The notes beneath the pieces were generated by a model, which made no database searches, was not told where the DNA came from, and saw only the letters and a list, made by a program, of their open reading frames with translations. From Porphyromonadaceae bacterium UBA7180 (lineage in GTDB: Bacteria; Bacteroidota; Bacteroidia; Bacteroidales; Muribaculaceae), in assembly GCA_002491165.1 (NCBI GenBank), contig DKVK01000059.1, positions 1 through 51,266 of the forward strand: a stretch of DNA of 51,266 bases, given 5' to 3'. Positions 23,818-32,614 of this stretch are shown here, piece by piece; the first letter of the stretch is position 1, and the number at the start of each line of letters is the position of its first letter. Both the position numbers and the translations under genes were made by a program.

Positions 23818-25695
23818 ATGAAGAAAATGCTTTATCTTTCGGCAATAGGGTGTACGGCGCTCCTTGCCGCATCGTGTACAAACGAAGACGTACCTCCGGG
23901 CTCCGGCGACTCCGGGATGGCCGTCTTCACGGTGCGCCTGCCCGAGGCGCCCGGGTCGCGCTCTTTCGGGGACGCCCCTGCCAACCAGCAGCTTAACGTG
24001 GCCGTCTACGAGGCCGGCAAGACCGACAAAGCCCTGTTGCGTTCGGTCAACGGCGTCTCCGACGAAGGGCTGGAAATCATCCAGTTCTCCGACAACGGCC
24101 TCACGGCTACCGTCAAAGTGCCCCTGGTCAAGAACATGGCCTATGACCTGGTGTTCTGGTCGCAGGACAAGACCGCGCATCCCTACACTTTCACCGAGAA
24201 CGGGCAGACCCTGACGGTGGACTACGGCGAGGGGAACGTTTTCCCGAACTACGCGGATGACCGTGACGCATTCTTCGCATCGGTATCGGTCACTTCGGGC
24301 GATGCCGCGCAGAGCCGCCCCGTGGAGCTTAAACGTATGTTCGCCCAGTTGAACATCGGTACGTCGGACCTTGCCGAATACACTGCGGCGGGAGGTTCCG
24401 ACAGCTTCGGCGTCAGCGTCAGCGGGGTCTCCAACACTCTGGACCTTCGCACCGGGAAAGTAAGCGGCACCACGGAGATTCTCACCGCGGTCACCGCCCC
24501 GATGCCCTCCTCCGGCACCGCTTTTCCCTCGGTAAACGGCTATACCGGGAACCTTGACTATCTGGCCATGGCATACATCCTGGTCGGAGACGGAACGCAG
24601 AACAAGGGAAATGTAAACGTGTCGTTGTATGCCGACGGCAAGGAAGGCTTCGCCGTCTATAATTCCGTCCCCCTGCAGATGAACTACCGTACCAACATCT
24701 ACGGCGCCCTGCTCACCAACCCCGAGGCGTTCAATGTGGTTATAGAACCCGGCTTCACCGGGAGCTATGACAACGTCTGGAACGGCGAGACAGTGACGGT
24801 TCCGGTCCCCGACGCGCAGGGCAACTATACCGTTTCCACTCCGGAGGAACTCGTGGGGCTCGCGTCGCTGATAACGGAAGAGAACGACCTGAAAGGCAAG
24901 ACAGTCACCCTGGCGGCCGACATCGACCTGGGCGGTCATGAGTTCGGCGGCCTTGCCGGTGTCAATGATTCCGGTTCGCTTCCGTATGGTTTTGCCGGAA
25001 TTTTCGACGGCGGCGGCCATACAATCAGCAATTTCATCTGCATGGAACGGTATTACATGGGTCGACTGCAAGCGGATATGGGATTCATACCTATTATGAA
25101 AGAAGGCGCGCAGATAAAGAATCTTGTCCTGGATAAGGTTACCGTAGGTTCTGCAGACACCGACTATTCAAACGGCGGTGCTACACGAGGTGTAGTGGCC
25201 GGAGAGGCAAAGGGCAATAACGTAATCGAGAATGTCACCGTGTCGAACTCTGCAGTGTACGGAAGGGAGAATCTCGCGGTGTTTATCGGTAGAGATTCAC
25301 GAATGATGTCAACCTTGACCCTGGAGCTGAATGATTGCCACATTACGGATACCTCCGTAACGGGTATAGAAGATACCGCACTTTTTATAGGTGAGACCTA
25401 CTACGGGTATCATGCTTATAATGTAAGTGCCCCGCAGATTACCGGTTGCACATACGAAAAGAGCAAGTGTGTCTTCGAACCTTATAATTCAGGTTACAAA
25501 TCCGTTGCTGTTGACCAATGGGTAGAGTATAAGGGTCAGCAAGTGCATATAAATGGAGAGTTCTGCGCTCGGGGAGACTACCTGATCTCCATCAATGCCG
25601 TTTATTACAATATTAGTAAATATGCGGGTCTTTTTATACTGGTAGACAACAAAAAATACAATGTTGCCTCTGTCCCGGTCAACGAGCTTCCGTAG
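23818..25695 (+). CDS. Fimbrillin-like (DUF6562-type) lipoprotein with GLUG-like C-terminal repeats
   Basis: A 625-residue surface lipoprotein. The signal ends in the lipobox LLAAS-C20. Residues about 30-330 resemble the fimbrillin/DUF6562 fold (LNVAVYEAGKTDKALLRSV, YDLVFWSQDK, KRMFAQLNIGTSDLAEY and LDYLAMAYILVGDGTQ). This fold is related to the Mfa/FimA pilin scaffold. From about residue 340 the protein has GLUG-type beta repeats (YTVSTPEELVGLASLIT, then GIFDGGGHTISNF), which form a beta-helix-like or adhesive region. The frame is open upstream to 23704, but the lipoprotein signal fixes the start at the ATG at 23818. A related lipoprotein with a different C-terminal half lies at 27390. The gene ends at a convergent terminator shared with the DcaP porin gene. 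Confidence 0.85.
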   Translation: MKKMLYLSAIGCTALLAASCTNEDVPPGSGDSGMAVFTVRLPEAPGSRSFGDAPANQQLNVAVYEAGKTDKALLRSVNGVSDEGLEIIQFSDNGLTATVKVPLVKNMAYDLVFWSQDKTAHPYTFTENGQTLTVDYGEGNVFPNYADDRDAFFASVSVTSGDAAQSRPVELKRMFAQLNIGTSDLAEYTAAGGSDSFGVSVSGVSNTLDLRTGKVSGTTEILTAVTAPMPSSGTAFPSVNGYTGNLDYLAMAYILVGDGTQNKGNVNVSLYADGKEGFAVYNSVPLQMNYRTNIYGALLTNPEAFNVVIEPGFTGSYDNVWNGETVTVPVPDAQGNYTVSTPEELVGLASLITEENDLKGKTVTLAADIDLGGHEFGGLAGVNDSGSLPYGFAGIFDGGGHTISNFICMERYYMGRLQADMGFIPIMKEGAQIKNLVLDKVTVGSADTDYSNGGATRGVVAGEAKGNNVIENVTVSNSAVYGRENLAVFIGRDSRMMSTLTLELNDCHITDTSVTGIEDTALFIGETYYGYHAYNVSAPQITGCTYEKSKCVFEPYNSGYKSVAVDQWVEYKGQQVHINGEFCARGDYLISINAVYYNISKYAGLFILVDNKKYNVASVPVNELP

Positions 25696-25730
25696 TTCCC
25701 GCGCTTTTAAGGCGTAAGATAAAAAAGAGA

Positions 25731-25760
25731 GAGGGAACTGCCCGGCGGGGCGGTTCCCTC
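25731..25760. terminator. Terminator between convergent genes
   Basis: GAGGGAACTGCCC pairs over 13 bp with the arm ending GGTTCCCTC around the loop GGCG. An A run precedes it, which reads as a T run on the minus strand. It serves the lipoprotein gene that ends at 25695 and the porin gene that ends at 25785. Confidence 0.75.
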
Positions 25761-25784
25761 TGTTGCGGATGTGGATTATGTTGT

Positions 25785-27068
25785 TTAGAAAGTTACTTGG
25801 AGCAGGCCCTGGAGGCGGTTGGCGTGCAGGCCGTTGCCGCCGAAGTCCTTGGCGTGGCCGTAGTCATACTCCAGGCCGAAGGTCAGGAACCGGTTAAGGT
25901 CATAGAGTATATTGGCTGCCACATAATCGCCGTAGCGGTAGGCGCCGGCTTCGGGGCGCACGTCGCTGTCGGTCCAGTTGGAAAGATGGCTGTACATGAT
26001 GTTCGACTGCCATTTGCGGCTGAGCTGGAAGCTGAGGCCGCCGGTAAGGCCCATGGACTCGGTGAGTTTCATCTTGCCGTCCTTGCGGAAGCTGGCCATG
26101 GCGTCGAGGTTCATACCTTCGTCGTCCTGCAGGTAATTGGCTATTCCGTAGCCGTAGGTAGCGTCATAGTAGAATGTGACGGGGTCGCATATCTTCACCA
26201 TTCCGGAGAGCTGCACTCCCCAGCCCATCGGGGTCTTGTTCTTTCCCTGCACGAGGTTGCGGTATTGTAGCGGACGGGCTATTGCCGAGAGGCGGATGTG
26301 GCTGTTGCCTCCGTCCCAACCGTATTGCAGGTATAGGGGGATGGCGGGGATACGCTGCGTCACCTGCCGGGTATATCCCGGACGGTTGTCGGCCATATTG
26401 GCCGAGGGCGCCTCCACACCGATGGCGCCGCTGAATCCCTTGCCGAAGTCCTGGGTCCAGCTTCCGGTCATCACCGTAGTGGCGGCCGACCCGTTGGGAC
26501 CCTGGTTATCTATGGTGTAGGGCATGGCGCCGTTGTCCTGGAACAGCGAGTTGGTGTAACCGGCCGTCAGCCCGCGGTATTTCACGTAGAAATGCGACAA
26601 TTGGAAACCGTAGTTCGCACCCTCGAATGTCCCCTTGAAGAAGAGGCCAATCCTGTTTTCGGAGCCGGGGAGGGCCACGACGTTCAGATAGAAGTTGGAC
26701 GTGGCTGCCGAGAAGCCGAGTTTACCGCCGTTTCCAGGAGCCGGCGGCGTCATGGAAGAGGGGATGAAGTTGATGGTCGAGGGCATATTGTCGCCCCAGT
26801 CGAAAGCCGCCACGCCGTTGAATTGGGCGCCTATACCCATATAGAACTTGCGGTCATGCCCTACGATTGCAAAACGCGGCAATCCCGATTCGCGTGTACG
26901 TTGCGGCGCATTATAATCCAATTCGGAGATAACCTCCTCCACGGCACCTTTATCGCCGACGATGACGGTAGTGATTTCCTCGTTGGCATTGCCGTTTTGG
27001 GCAGCGACGGTAGCCGGTGCCCCAACGGCGAGCGTCCCCGTAAGGACCAGAAGTAGTGTCTTTTTCAT
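25785..27068 (-). CDS. DcaP-like outer-membrane porin
   Basis: A 427-residue outer-membrane protein with a signal peptide at residues 1-23 (MKKTLLLVLTGTLAVGAPAT). A short helical stretch follows (EITTVIVGDKGAVEEVISEL), as in DcaP-type trimeric porins, where an N-terminal coiled coil precedes the barrel. The rest is amphipathic beta strands rich in Tyr, Trp and Gly (YMGIGAQFNGVAAFDWGDN, GLTAGYTNSLFQDNGAMPY, LTFGLEYDYGHAKDFGGNG). It ends QGLLQVTF with the terminal Phe of barrel proteins. It should let small anionic or dicarboxylate-like solutes pass. It is divergent from the lipoprotein gene at 27390. I found no perfect promoter consensus in front of it. Confidence 0.87.
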   Translation of the reverse strand: MKKTLLLVLTGTLAVGAPATVAAQNGNANEEITTVIVGDKGAVEEVISELDYNAPQRTRESGLPRFAIVGHDRKFYMGIGAQFNGVAAFDWGDNMPSTINFIPSSMTPPAPGNGGKLGFSAATSNFYLNVVALPGSENRIGLFFKGTFEGANYGFQLSHFYVKYRGLTAGYTNSLFQDNGAMPYTIDNQGPNGSAATTVMTGSWTQDFGKGFSGAIGVEAPSANMADNRPGYTRQVTQRIPAIPLYLQYGWDGGNSHIRLSAIARPLQYRNLVQGKNKTPMGWGVQLSGMVKICDPVTFYYDATYGYGIANYLQDDEGMNLDAMASFRKDGKMKLTESMGLTGGLSFQLSRKWQSNIMYSHLSNWTDSDVRPEAGAYRYGDYVAANILYDLNRFLTFGLEYDYGHAKDFGGNGLHANRLQGLLQVTF

Positions 27069-27228
27069 AGCTTAATTAAATGTTTTTAAGAAAAACGCTT
27101 AAAGAAAGCTAAAAGTTCGCCCCGGAATGTTCCCGATGGCTGTTTGTTGCAAAATAAAATATGGGAACCACTCTTTGCAGAGGTCAGTATCCCGGAGAAG
27201 TACTGATGAATAGTAAATCTGACTATAG

Positions 27229-27281
27229 GTTAACGTTATTTAACAATTCGGGGGTGGAACCGGGAATTTGTCGTAAATTTG
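27229..27281 (+). promoter_or_regulatory. Promoter with GTTAA-N6-TTAAC operator, upstream of the second lipoprotein gene
   Basis: GTTAA (27229-27233), six bases, TTAAC (27240-27244), two bases and TTCGGGGG (from 27247) precede a -7 box TAAATTTG (27274-27281). The order and spacing match the promoter at 23678-23731. The predicted leader is about 100 bases. The remaining 27069-27228 holds the 5' region of the divergent porin gene and a weak TCAGTA/TACTGA hairpin. Confidence 0.6.
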
Positions 27282-27389
27282 CAAATATTATCGTTTTAAA
27301 GTCAGAAAGTCTTTAAAGGCTATAACTTGAACCTTTTGTCCCGAAAATTACCGGGCCATTTTTATCCATAATATTTTAACCACAGTTAT

Positions 27390-29345
27390 ATGAAGAAAAT
27401 CTTTTATCTGGCGTCGTTGGGGCTGACATCGCTCCTCGCCACATCCTGCGCTAACGAGGATGTCACTCCCGTAGCCGAAGACGGAGTGACATCCTTCAGC
27501 ATCACGCTTCCGGCCGACATGTCGAGCCGCGCGTTCAACTCCGGTACAAAAGCCACTAACCTCTATGTGGCCGTCTATGAGGCCGACGGCGCGAAACGCT
27601 GCCTCTTCTCGAACTTCGGCGGCGCCGGCGACACCGAACCCAACGGCATGGTAGTCAACAACTTCAACGGCTTGCTGACCACCACCGTGAAAGTTTCGCT
27701 GGTCAAGGACAAGGCCTACGACATCATCTGCTGGGCGCAGAGCTACGGGATGGGCGAGGGTTCCCCCTACACCTGGAACGAAACCGACAAGAGCATTTCT
27801 GTAAATTACGCCGGTATGACAAATTATGACGAGGCACGCGATGCCTTCTTGGGACATAAAACCGGCTTCGTTTCGGGCGTGACCGCCGACCATGACATAG
27901 TGTTGAAACGCCCCTTCGCGCAGATAAACCTCGGCACCAACGACGTGCAGGCCTATAAGTACGCTTCGGGCGACCCGAACCCAACTTTCGGCATGACCAT
28001 CACTGGCGCGTCCACCACGGTAAACCTTGCCGACGGCACACTTTCAGGCGAAGCCGCCCCCGTCTCCGTAGCGCTTTCAGCAGCAGACATCGACACCGGT
28101 TTCCCCGTCACAATGTCTCCCGCGCTCGACTATCTGGCCATGGGGTATGTGCTCCCCGGCGCAGGTCTGCTCACCGTGGATCTCAATACCAACGGGAAGG
28201 CCCCGTTCGCCACTTACAACAGCGTGCCGTCGCAGGCCAACTTCTGCACCAACATCTACGGCTCGTTGCTGACGAACCCCGAACAGTTCAACGTAACCAT
28301 CAGCCCGGCATTCGGAGGAGGTTGGAACAATTCGGCTGCAATAGTGCCCACTCCGGAGGAATTCAAGTCAGCTGTTGCGGCTGGAGAGCCGCTATATGTA
28401 GCTGCCGGTACAACCATTGATCTGAGTTCCATGGAACAGCAGATGGCTTTTGATAAACCGGTAACTTGGGTTGTGGACGGCACCTTGACGAATATCCCCT
28501 CCATGTTGCTGTTCAATGACGGATTGAATCTGACGGGAAAAGGTGTTTTGGAATTTGACTTGTCGGCATCGGATTATGTCGGCATAGAAACCGGAAAGAC
28601 ATCCACGTACAAAAAATACGGGAATGTCGTATTGGAAGGTGTAACGATAAGGACCATAAATAAACCCAAAGACGTACAGGGTTTGCCTCTTGTAGTCATA
28701 CGTAATCCCGAGAGCGCCGTCATACGTTACATCACAGTTGAAGCCGACGGCTATTCGGGATTCCAGTTGGATGGAGACGGTGATTTCGAGCTGACCGGAT
28801 GCAAGTTTATTTCAAAGTATTATGACGATACTTATCAAGCCGGTTCTATCATGTTTGCGCTGTTGCCTTATGGCGACGGTTCGTTCACATTCAATGATTG
28901 CGAAATAGTAGGCCCCCTGGGAATACTCTCGGCGGCCGGAAATGCGGGGGGAGGCAACAGCACTCTGAGTTACGACATGGTTTTTAACGGCGGTGCATTG
29001 ATTTCGACGGAAAAAGAATGTAATCTTCAGGAAGGCCCCATAGGATTAGGAGCCATATTCGGGAATGGAGACGTTACTTTCAACGGTACTTATATATATG
29101 CTGCTTCAGGCAATCTGGTGAATATGTGTGCTTTCTTCAAAGAAAGAAATCTTACGTTCCATAATTGTTTTGTAAACGATGGACTCATAATTGACGACGA
29201 TGCGTCCGGCTCAATTTTTGTTCCGGTTTCCGACGGCTACACTTATTCCGATATTACACCGGTAACCAAGACTTTCAATGGAGTTTCCTTTACATTTACA
29301 AAGCAATTGAGCGGCACACACGCTTTCCCTTTCCATTCAATCTGA
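27390..29345 (+). CDS. Fimbrillin-like (DUF6562-type) lipoprotein with beta-helix-like C terminus
   Basis: A 651-residue lipoprotein whose signal ends in LLATS-C20. Residues about 30-320 match the N-terminal fold of the lipoprotein at 23818 block by block (NLYVAVYEADGAKRCLFSNF, YDIICWAQSYG, KRPFAQINLGTNDVQAY and LDYLAMGYVLPGAGLLTVDL). The C-terminal half, from about residue 330, differs. It has repeated short strands (GVLEFDLSASDYVGIE and GFQLDGDGDFELTGCKF) that suggest a right-handed beta-helix. The pair therefore looks like a conserved anchoring or pilin-like domain with interchangeable tips. The first codons (MKKIFYLASLG) and the bases before the ATG also resemble the other gene. It is transcribed from the promoter at 27229-27281. 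Confidence 0.85.
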   Translation: MKKIFYLASLGLTSLLATSCANEDVTPVAEDGVTSFSITLPADMSSRAFNSGTKATNLYVAVYEADGAKRCLFSNFGGAGDTEPNGMVVNNFNGLLTTTVKVSLVKDKAYDIICWAQSYGMGEGSPYTWNETDKSISVNYAGMTNYDEARDAFLGHKTGFVSGVTADHDIVLKRPFAQINLGTNDVQAYKYASGDPNPTFGMTITGASTTVNLADGTLSGEAAPVSVALSAADIDTGFPVTMSPALDYLAMGYVLPGAGLLTVDLNTNGKAPFATYNSVPSQANFCTNIYGSLLTNPEQFNVTISPAFGGGWNNSAAIVPTPEEFKSAVAAGEPLYVAAGTTIDLSSMEQQMAFDKPVTWVVDGTLTNIPSMLLFNDGLNLTGKGVLEFDLSASDYVGIETGKTSTYKKYGNVVLEGVTIRTINKPKDVQGLPLVVIRNPESAVIRYITVEADGYSGFQLDGDGDFELTGCKFISKYYDDTYQAGSIMFALLPYGDGSFTFNDCEIVGPLGILSAAGNAGGGNSTLSYDMVFNGGALISTEKECNLQEGPIGLGAIFGNGDVTFNGTYIYAASGNLVNMCAFFKERNLTFHNCFVNDGLIIDDDASGSIFVPVSDGYTYSDITPVTKTFNGVSFTFTKQLSGTHAFPFHSI

Positions 29346-29367
29346 AATAGGAATAACGGCCTTCAAT

Positions 29368-29401
29368 AAAAAATTCCGGATGCCGGCATCCGGAATTTTT
29401 T
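29368..29401. terminator. Bidirectional terminator (34-bp perfect palindrome)
   Basis: A perfect palindrome centred at 29384/29385, with A6 on the left and T6 on the right flank of a GC-rich stem. It lies between the convergent genes that end at 29345 and 29407 and should stop transcription from both sides. Confidence 0.9.
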
Positions 29402-29406
29402 TCGGC

Positions 29407-30195
29407 TTATTGGTTTTTGCGGAGTTCCCAGAAGGCTACGGCTGAGGCGGCGGCCACGTTCAGGGAGTCCACGCCGCGGCTCATGGGGATGCGCACCACA
29501 TAGTCGGCGTCTTCTATGACGCGGCGGCTCAGGCCGTCGCCCTCGGTGCCGAGCACCAGCGCCAGGCGCGGTTCCCCTTTCAGGGCGGGATGGTCGAGCG
29601 GCACGGAATCGTCGCTCAGCGCAAGGGCGGCCACCTTGAATCCGGCTTCCCTTACGTCCGAGGGGCGGTCTATCCACGTCCAGGGGACGCGGAACACCGT
29701 GCCCATGGAGACGCGTATGCTGCGGCGGTTCAGCGGGTCGCAGCTTCCGCGCGTCAGCAGCACGCCGTCGATTCCGAGCGCAGCTGCGGAGCGGAAAATG
29801 GCCCCGATGTTGGTGGTGTCGCACACCCCGTCGATGACGGCCAGGCGCGACGCTCCCCGTGCCACTTCCTCAAGCGCGGGAAGCTGCGGACGGCGCATGG
29901 CGCAGAGCACGCCGCGCGTCAGCGTATAGCCTGTCAGGGACGAGAGCGTCCCGCGCGTGCCGGTGTAGAGCGTGGCTCCGGGTGAGCGGGCCAGCACCTC
30001 GCGGGCATCCCCCTCTATGTGGCGCTTCTCGCAGAGAAAAGCCACCGGTTCCATGCCGCAGTCGAGGGCCGAAGCTATCACCTTGGGGCTCTCTGCAATG
30101 AAAAGGCCGCACTTGGCGGCCAATTCCCTTTCCGTAAGCGCGGCGAAGATGCGCACTTCCGGACTGTTGATGTCTTCAATGAATTTTTTCTCCAT
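29407..30195 (-). CDS. SpoU/TrmH family RNA 2'-O-methyltransferase
   Basis: A 262-residue SPOUT-class enzyme that should methylate a ribose 2'-O in rRNA or tRNA with S-adenosylmethionine. The N-terminal substrate-binding part contains CGLFIAESPKVIASALDCG. The SPOUT motifs are visible: TTNIGAIFRSAAALGIDGVL, SCDPLNRRSIRVSMGTVFRV, LALVLGTEGDGLSRRVIEDA and VRIPMSRGVDSLNVAAASAV. The last two are the knotted SAM site. The exact RNA target cannot be read from the sequence. It is the last gene of a minus-strand group, 15 bases after the unknown gene at 30211. Confidence 0.92.
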   Translation of the reverse strand: MEKKFIEDINSPEVRIFAALTERELAAKCGLFIAESPKVIASALDCGMEPVAFLCEKRHIEGDAREVLARSPGATLYTGTRGTLSSLTGYTLTRGVLCAMRRPQLPALEEVARGASRLAVIDGVCDTTNIGAIFRSAAALGIDGVLLTRGSCDPLNRRSIRVSMGTVFRVPWTWIDRPSDVREAGFKVAALALSDDSVPLDHPALKGEPRLALVLGTEGDGLSRRVIEDADYVVRIPMSRGVDSLNVAAASAVAFWELRKNQ

Positions 30196-30210
30196 CGGCG
30201 TGCGGCGGTG

Positions 30211-30744
30211 TCAGAGCAGTTGCAGGCGTTGCAGTTCCTCCTCAATCTCGCGGCCGGAGAGGCGGCGCCGGCGCGAAATGGCCCCGGCGAAGAGCGAGAT
30301 GGAGGGGTAAAGGCGCCGGTTGCCGAAGATGCGGCGGCTGTATCCTAACATCTTGTTGTAAATGGATTCCGCCTCGTCTTCTTCCAGCGAACAGCTTTCG
30401 CATCCCTCGCGCACTATGGCCTGGTGCAGGGTCTCAAGCAGTTCGTCGGGCACTGTGGTGCCCATACGCACCATCGAGCGGGCGTAAAGGTTGGCAAGTG
30501 TCATGGCCGAGGTTACCTGGAAATTGCGCAGGGTGTTTTCCCACGTGGCTTTGGGCGAGATGCTCGGCGAGCCGCAGAAATAGTATGAATGTGAGAAGGT
30601 CACCAAATGTCCGTCATCGTCGCCCTCTATGGAGATTTCAGCGATAAGGTCCGAAGAGTTGAGCGCCACGGCGCTGAGCGCCATGCCGGCCAGACCGTAA
30701 GCCTTGTCGTCTTCGTTCTGATATGTCAATGTAAGTTGAGTCAT
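30211..30744 (-). CDS. Conserved-looking protein of unknown function
   Basis: A 177-residue soluble protein that I do not recognise. It begins MTQLTLTYQNEDDKAYGLAG and has no signal peptide or membrane helix. A middle stretch mentions a possible CxxC pair (REGCESCSLEEDEAE), and the C terminus is Arg-rich and helical (ISRRRRLSGREIEEELQRLQ). The frame is open back to 30801, which would add a hydrophobic MFSKNYLFLFRFIIVE start and overlap the barrel gene by 11 bases. I prefer the ATG at 30744 because the sequence from there looks like an ordinary cytoplasmic start. It lies between the outer-membrane barrel gene and the RNA methyltransferase gene. Confidence 0.7.
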   Translation of the reverse strand: MTQLTLTYQNEDDKAYGLAGMALSAVALNSSDLIAEISIEGDDDGHLVTFSHSYYFCGSPSISPKATWENTLRNFQVTSAMTLANLYARSMVRMGTTVPDELLETLHQAIVREGCESCSLEEDEAESIYNKMLGYSRRIFGNRRLYPSISLFAGAISRRRRLSGREIEEELQRLQLL

Positions 30745-30790
30745 AGTTCCGATTTCTACTATTATAAACCGAAAAAGGAATAAATAGTTC

Positions 30791-32614
30791 TTAGAAAACA
30801 AATTGCACGCCGCCGAGCACGATGGCTCCGGGGCAGGGGAGGTCGGGCATCAGGTCGATGCGGCGCCCCAGCAGGTTATTGCCCTGGAGGCTGAACGAGA
30901 TGGCGTCGTTGAGCCGGTAGTCCACTCGGGCGCTGAGGTCGGTGACGTCGGGCAGGCGCACGAAGCGTGCGGCGCGCGTATCCTCCGGGAAGGTGGAGGT
31001 GTAACGTCCCACGTAAGCCTTGCGCACTCCGCGGTAGCCGTACTGCAAGGTGACGCGCAGCGGCTTCACGGGGCAGAACGAGGCCGTGGCGTCGAGTATC
31101 CAGCGCGGACGGTCCATGCCGTTGTAGTAGCCCTTCATGCCGTCTTGCGGCTGGTAGCTGCCGGCAATGCCCATCTCTATCATTTCGCCGTAGCGGTAGC
31201 GCACGTTGGCCTCCAGGCTCCAGCCTTTCACCGACATCGACTGTGCCGACGAGGGTTCCCAGACGAGGTCGGCGCCGGGAATTGCGTGCCCATTGGGCAT
31301 ATAGTGGTTCAGGTCGTAGGTGTAGAGGCCGAAGAGCGGGATGTGGCGCGTGTTCTTGTAGGCGAAGGCCACTCCGGCGGTGATGCCGCTGAAGGGGCCG
31401 AAGTTGATGCCCGCCTTGGCGTCGAGCGGCGTATTGATGGGGCGCACGTCGTAGAGCGACGGGGCGCCGTAGTAGTCGTGCGTCATCATGTAGGCCATGG
31501 TGTTGAGCTGCTGGCCGCCTCCCACGTGCAGGTACAGGCCGCAGATGCCGGCACGGTAATCGATGCGCACGTCGGGCGACGCGTGGAACTTCTTGCCGCC
31601 CGTGCCGTGGAGATAGCCGTCGAGGTTCTCGTTGTAGACGTCGCCGAGCAGCAGGTTGAGGTTCGCGCCGGCCTTCAGGCTGAAGTCGCCCGAGGTGTAG
31701 CGGTAATAGGGATTGAAGTCGAGGTGACCGTAGGTGCGGGGCATCGGTGCGCCCTGATTGTCGGCGTAGGTGACGAGACCCCCTTCCACGTCGATGGCGA
31801 TTACGGAGGGTTCGCCGGGTTTGTAATCCACGCCGCCGCCCAGGGTTACATGCGTCTCCTTGGCGCCGTCGGTTTCCCAAAGCCCGTCGGCGGAGGGCAT
31901 GTAATATTTGCCGTAACCCACATGGTGCAACCCTAAGCCGAGGCGGTAGCCAAGGTCAGCGGATGGAGTGCCTTTCCACAAGCCGCGGAGGCGCAGGTCG
32001 TTTAGGTTCTGACCGGGGGCCTGGGCGGGGGTGGTGCCGAGACCTTGCGGGTTGTAGAAACCGTAGTAGTTGAAGTTGCCGTAGTGGTAGGTGAGGTCGG
32101 CGAAGAGCTGTCCGGCTTTTCCGAATTTCCGGCTGAAGTCGAACCCTATCACCTCGTCATAGCGACGGCGCTTATAGTCCTTGGTTGCTTCCGAGAGTTC
32201 CGGTTTCCATAGCGACGTTGAGTTGTGTTGCAGCCATACTCCGAACTGTGTCTTGCCGTCGTCGATGAAGCGGTAACCGGCGCTAAGCGAGGCGTCGAGC
32301 CACGAGCCGGCCTGGAGGTTGACGTATCCGCGTGACTTGTTGATTCGGCGCGTGGACTGCCATGCCAGCACGGGCATCGGCGAGAAGGTGGGCTCGAATG
32401 GGGTCACCACCCCTTTGGTTTCATATTGCAACGTGGAGGTTTCCAACGGTACGGAATAGAGGCGTGGCAGGGTGTTGACCTTGTCCTGGCGTATTACGTC
32501 GGGGAGGAACTTGCCGTCCACTTCCACGGTGCCGCGCAGCGGCGCGTTGCTCTGTGCGTGGAGTGCGAGGGCCGCCGACAGGGCAGCGGCGGCCGCTATA
32601 TATCTTATTTCCAT
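30791..32614 (-). CDS. Outer-membrane beta-barrel protein (TonB-receptor-like, no plug)
   Basis: A 607-residue protein with a signal peptide at residues 1-20 (MEIRYIAAAAALSAALALHA). About 500 residues of amphipathic, aromatic-rich strands follow (YVNLQAGSWLDASLSAGYRF, QLFADLTYHYGNFNYYGFYN, ISFSLQGNNLLGRRIDLMPD) and end in GGVQFVF with a terminal Phe. The strands resemble the C-terminal barrel of TonB-dependent receptors, but there is no plug domain or clear TonB box. Its start overlaps the end of the large TPR gene by 10 bases, so the two are translationally coupled. Together they look like a periplasm-to-outer-membrane unit of unknown cargo. Confidence 0.82.
   Translation of the reverse strand: MEIRYIAAAAALSAALALHAQSNAPLRGTVEVDGKFLPDVIRQDKVNTLPRLYSVPLETSTLQYETKGVVTPFEPTFSPMPVLAWQSTRRINKSRGYVNLQAGSWLDASLSAGYRFIDDGKTQFGVWLQHNSTSLWKPELSEATKDYKRRRYDEVIGFDFSRKFGKAGQLFADLTYHYGNFNYYGFYNPQGLGTTPAQAPGQNLNDLRLRGLWKGTPSADLGYRLGLGLHHVGYGKYYMPSADGLWETDGAKETHVTLGGGVDYKPGEPSVIAIDVEGGLVTYADNQGAPMPRTYGHLDFNPYYRYTSGDFSLKAGANLNLLLGDVYNENLDGYLHGTGGKKFHASPDVRIDYRAGICGLYLHVGGGQQLNTMAYMMTHDYYGAPSLYDVRPINTPLDAKAGINFGPFSGITAGVAFAYKNTRHIPLFGLYTYDLNHYMPNGHAIPGADLVWEPSSAQSMSVKGWSLEANVRYRYGEMIEMGIAGSYQPQDGMKGYYNGMDRPRWILDATASFCPVKPLRVTLQYGYRGVRKAYVGRYTSTFPEDTRAARFVRLPDVTDLSARVDYRLNDAISFSLQGNNLLGRRIDLMPDLPCPGAIVLGGVQFVF

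Noticed and set aside
29368..29401. A 34-bp perfect palindrome considered as a mobile-element end or recombination site
   Set aside because: It has A and T runs on both sides and lies between convergent genes, so a bidirectional terminator explains it fully.
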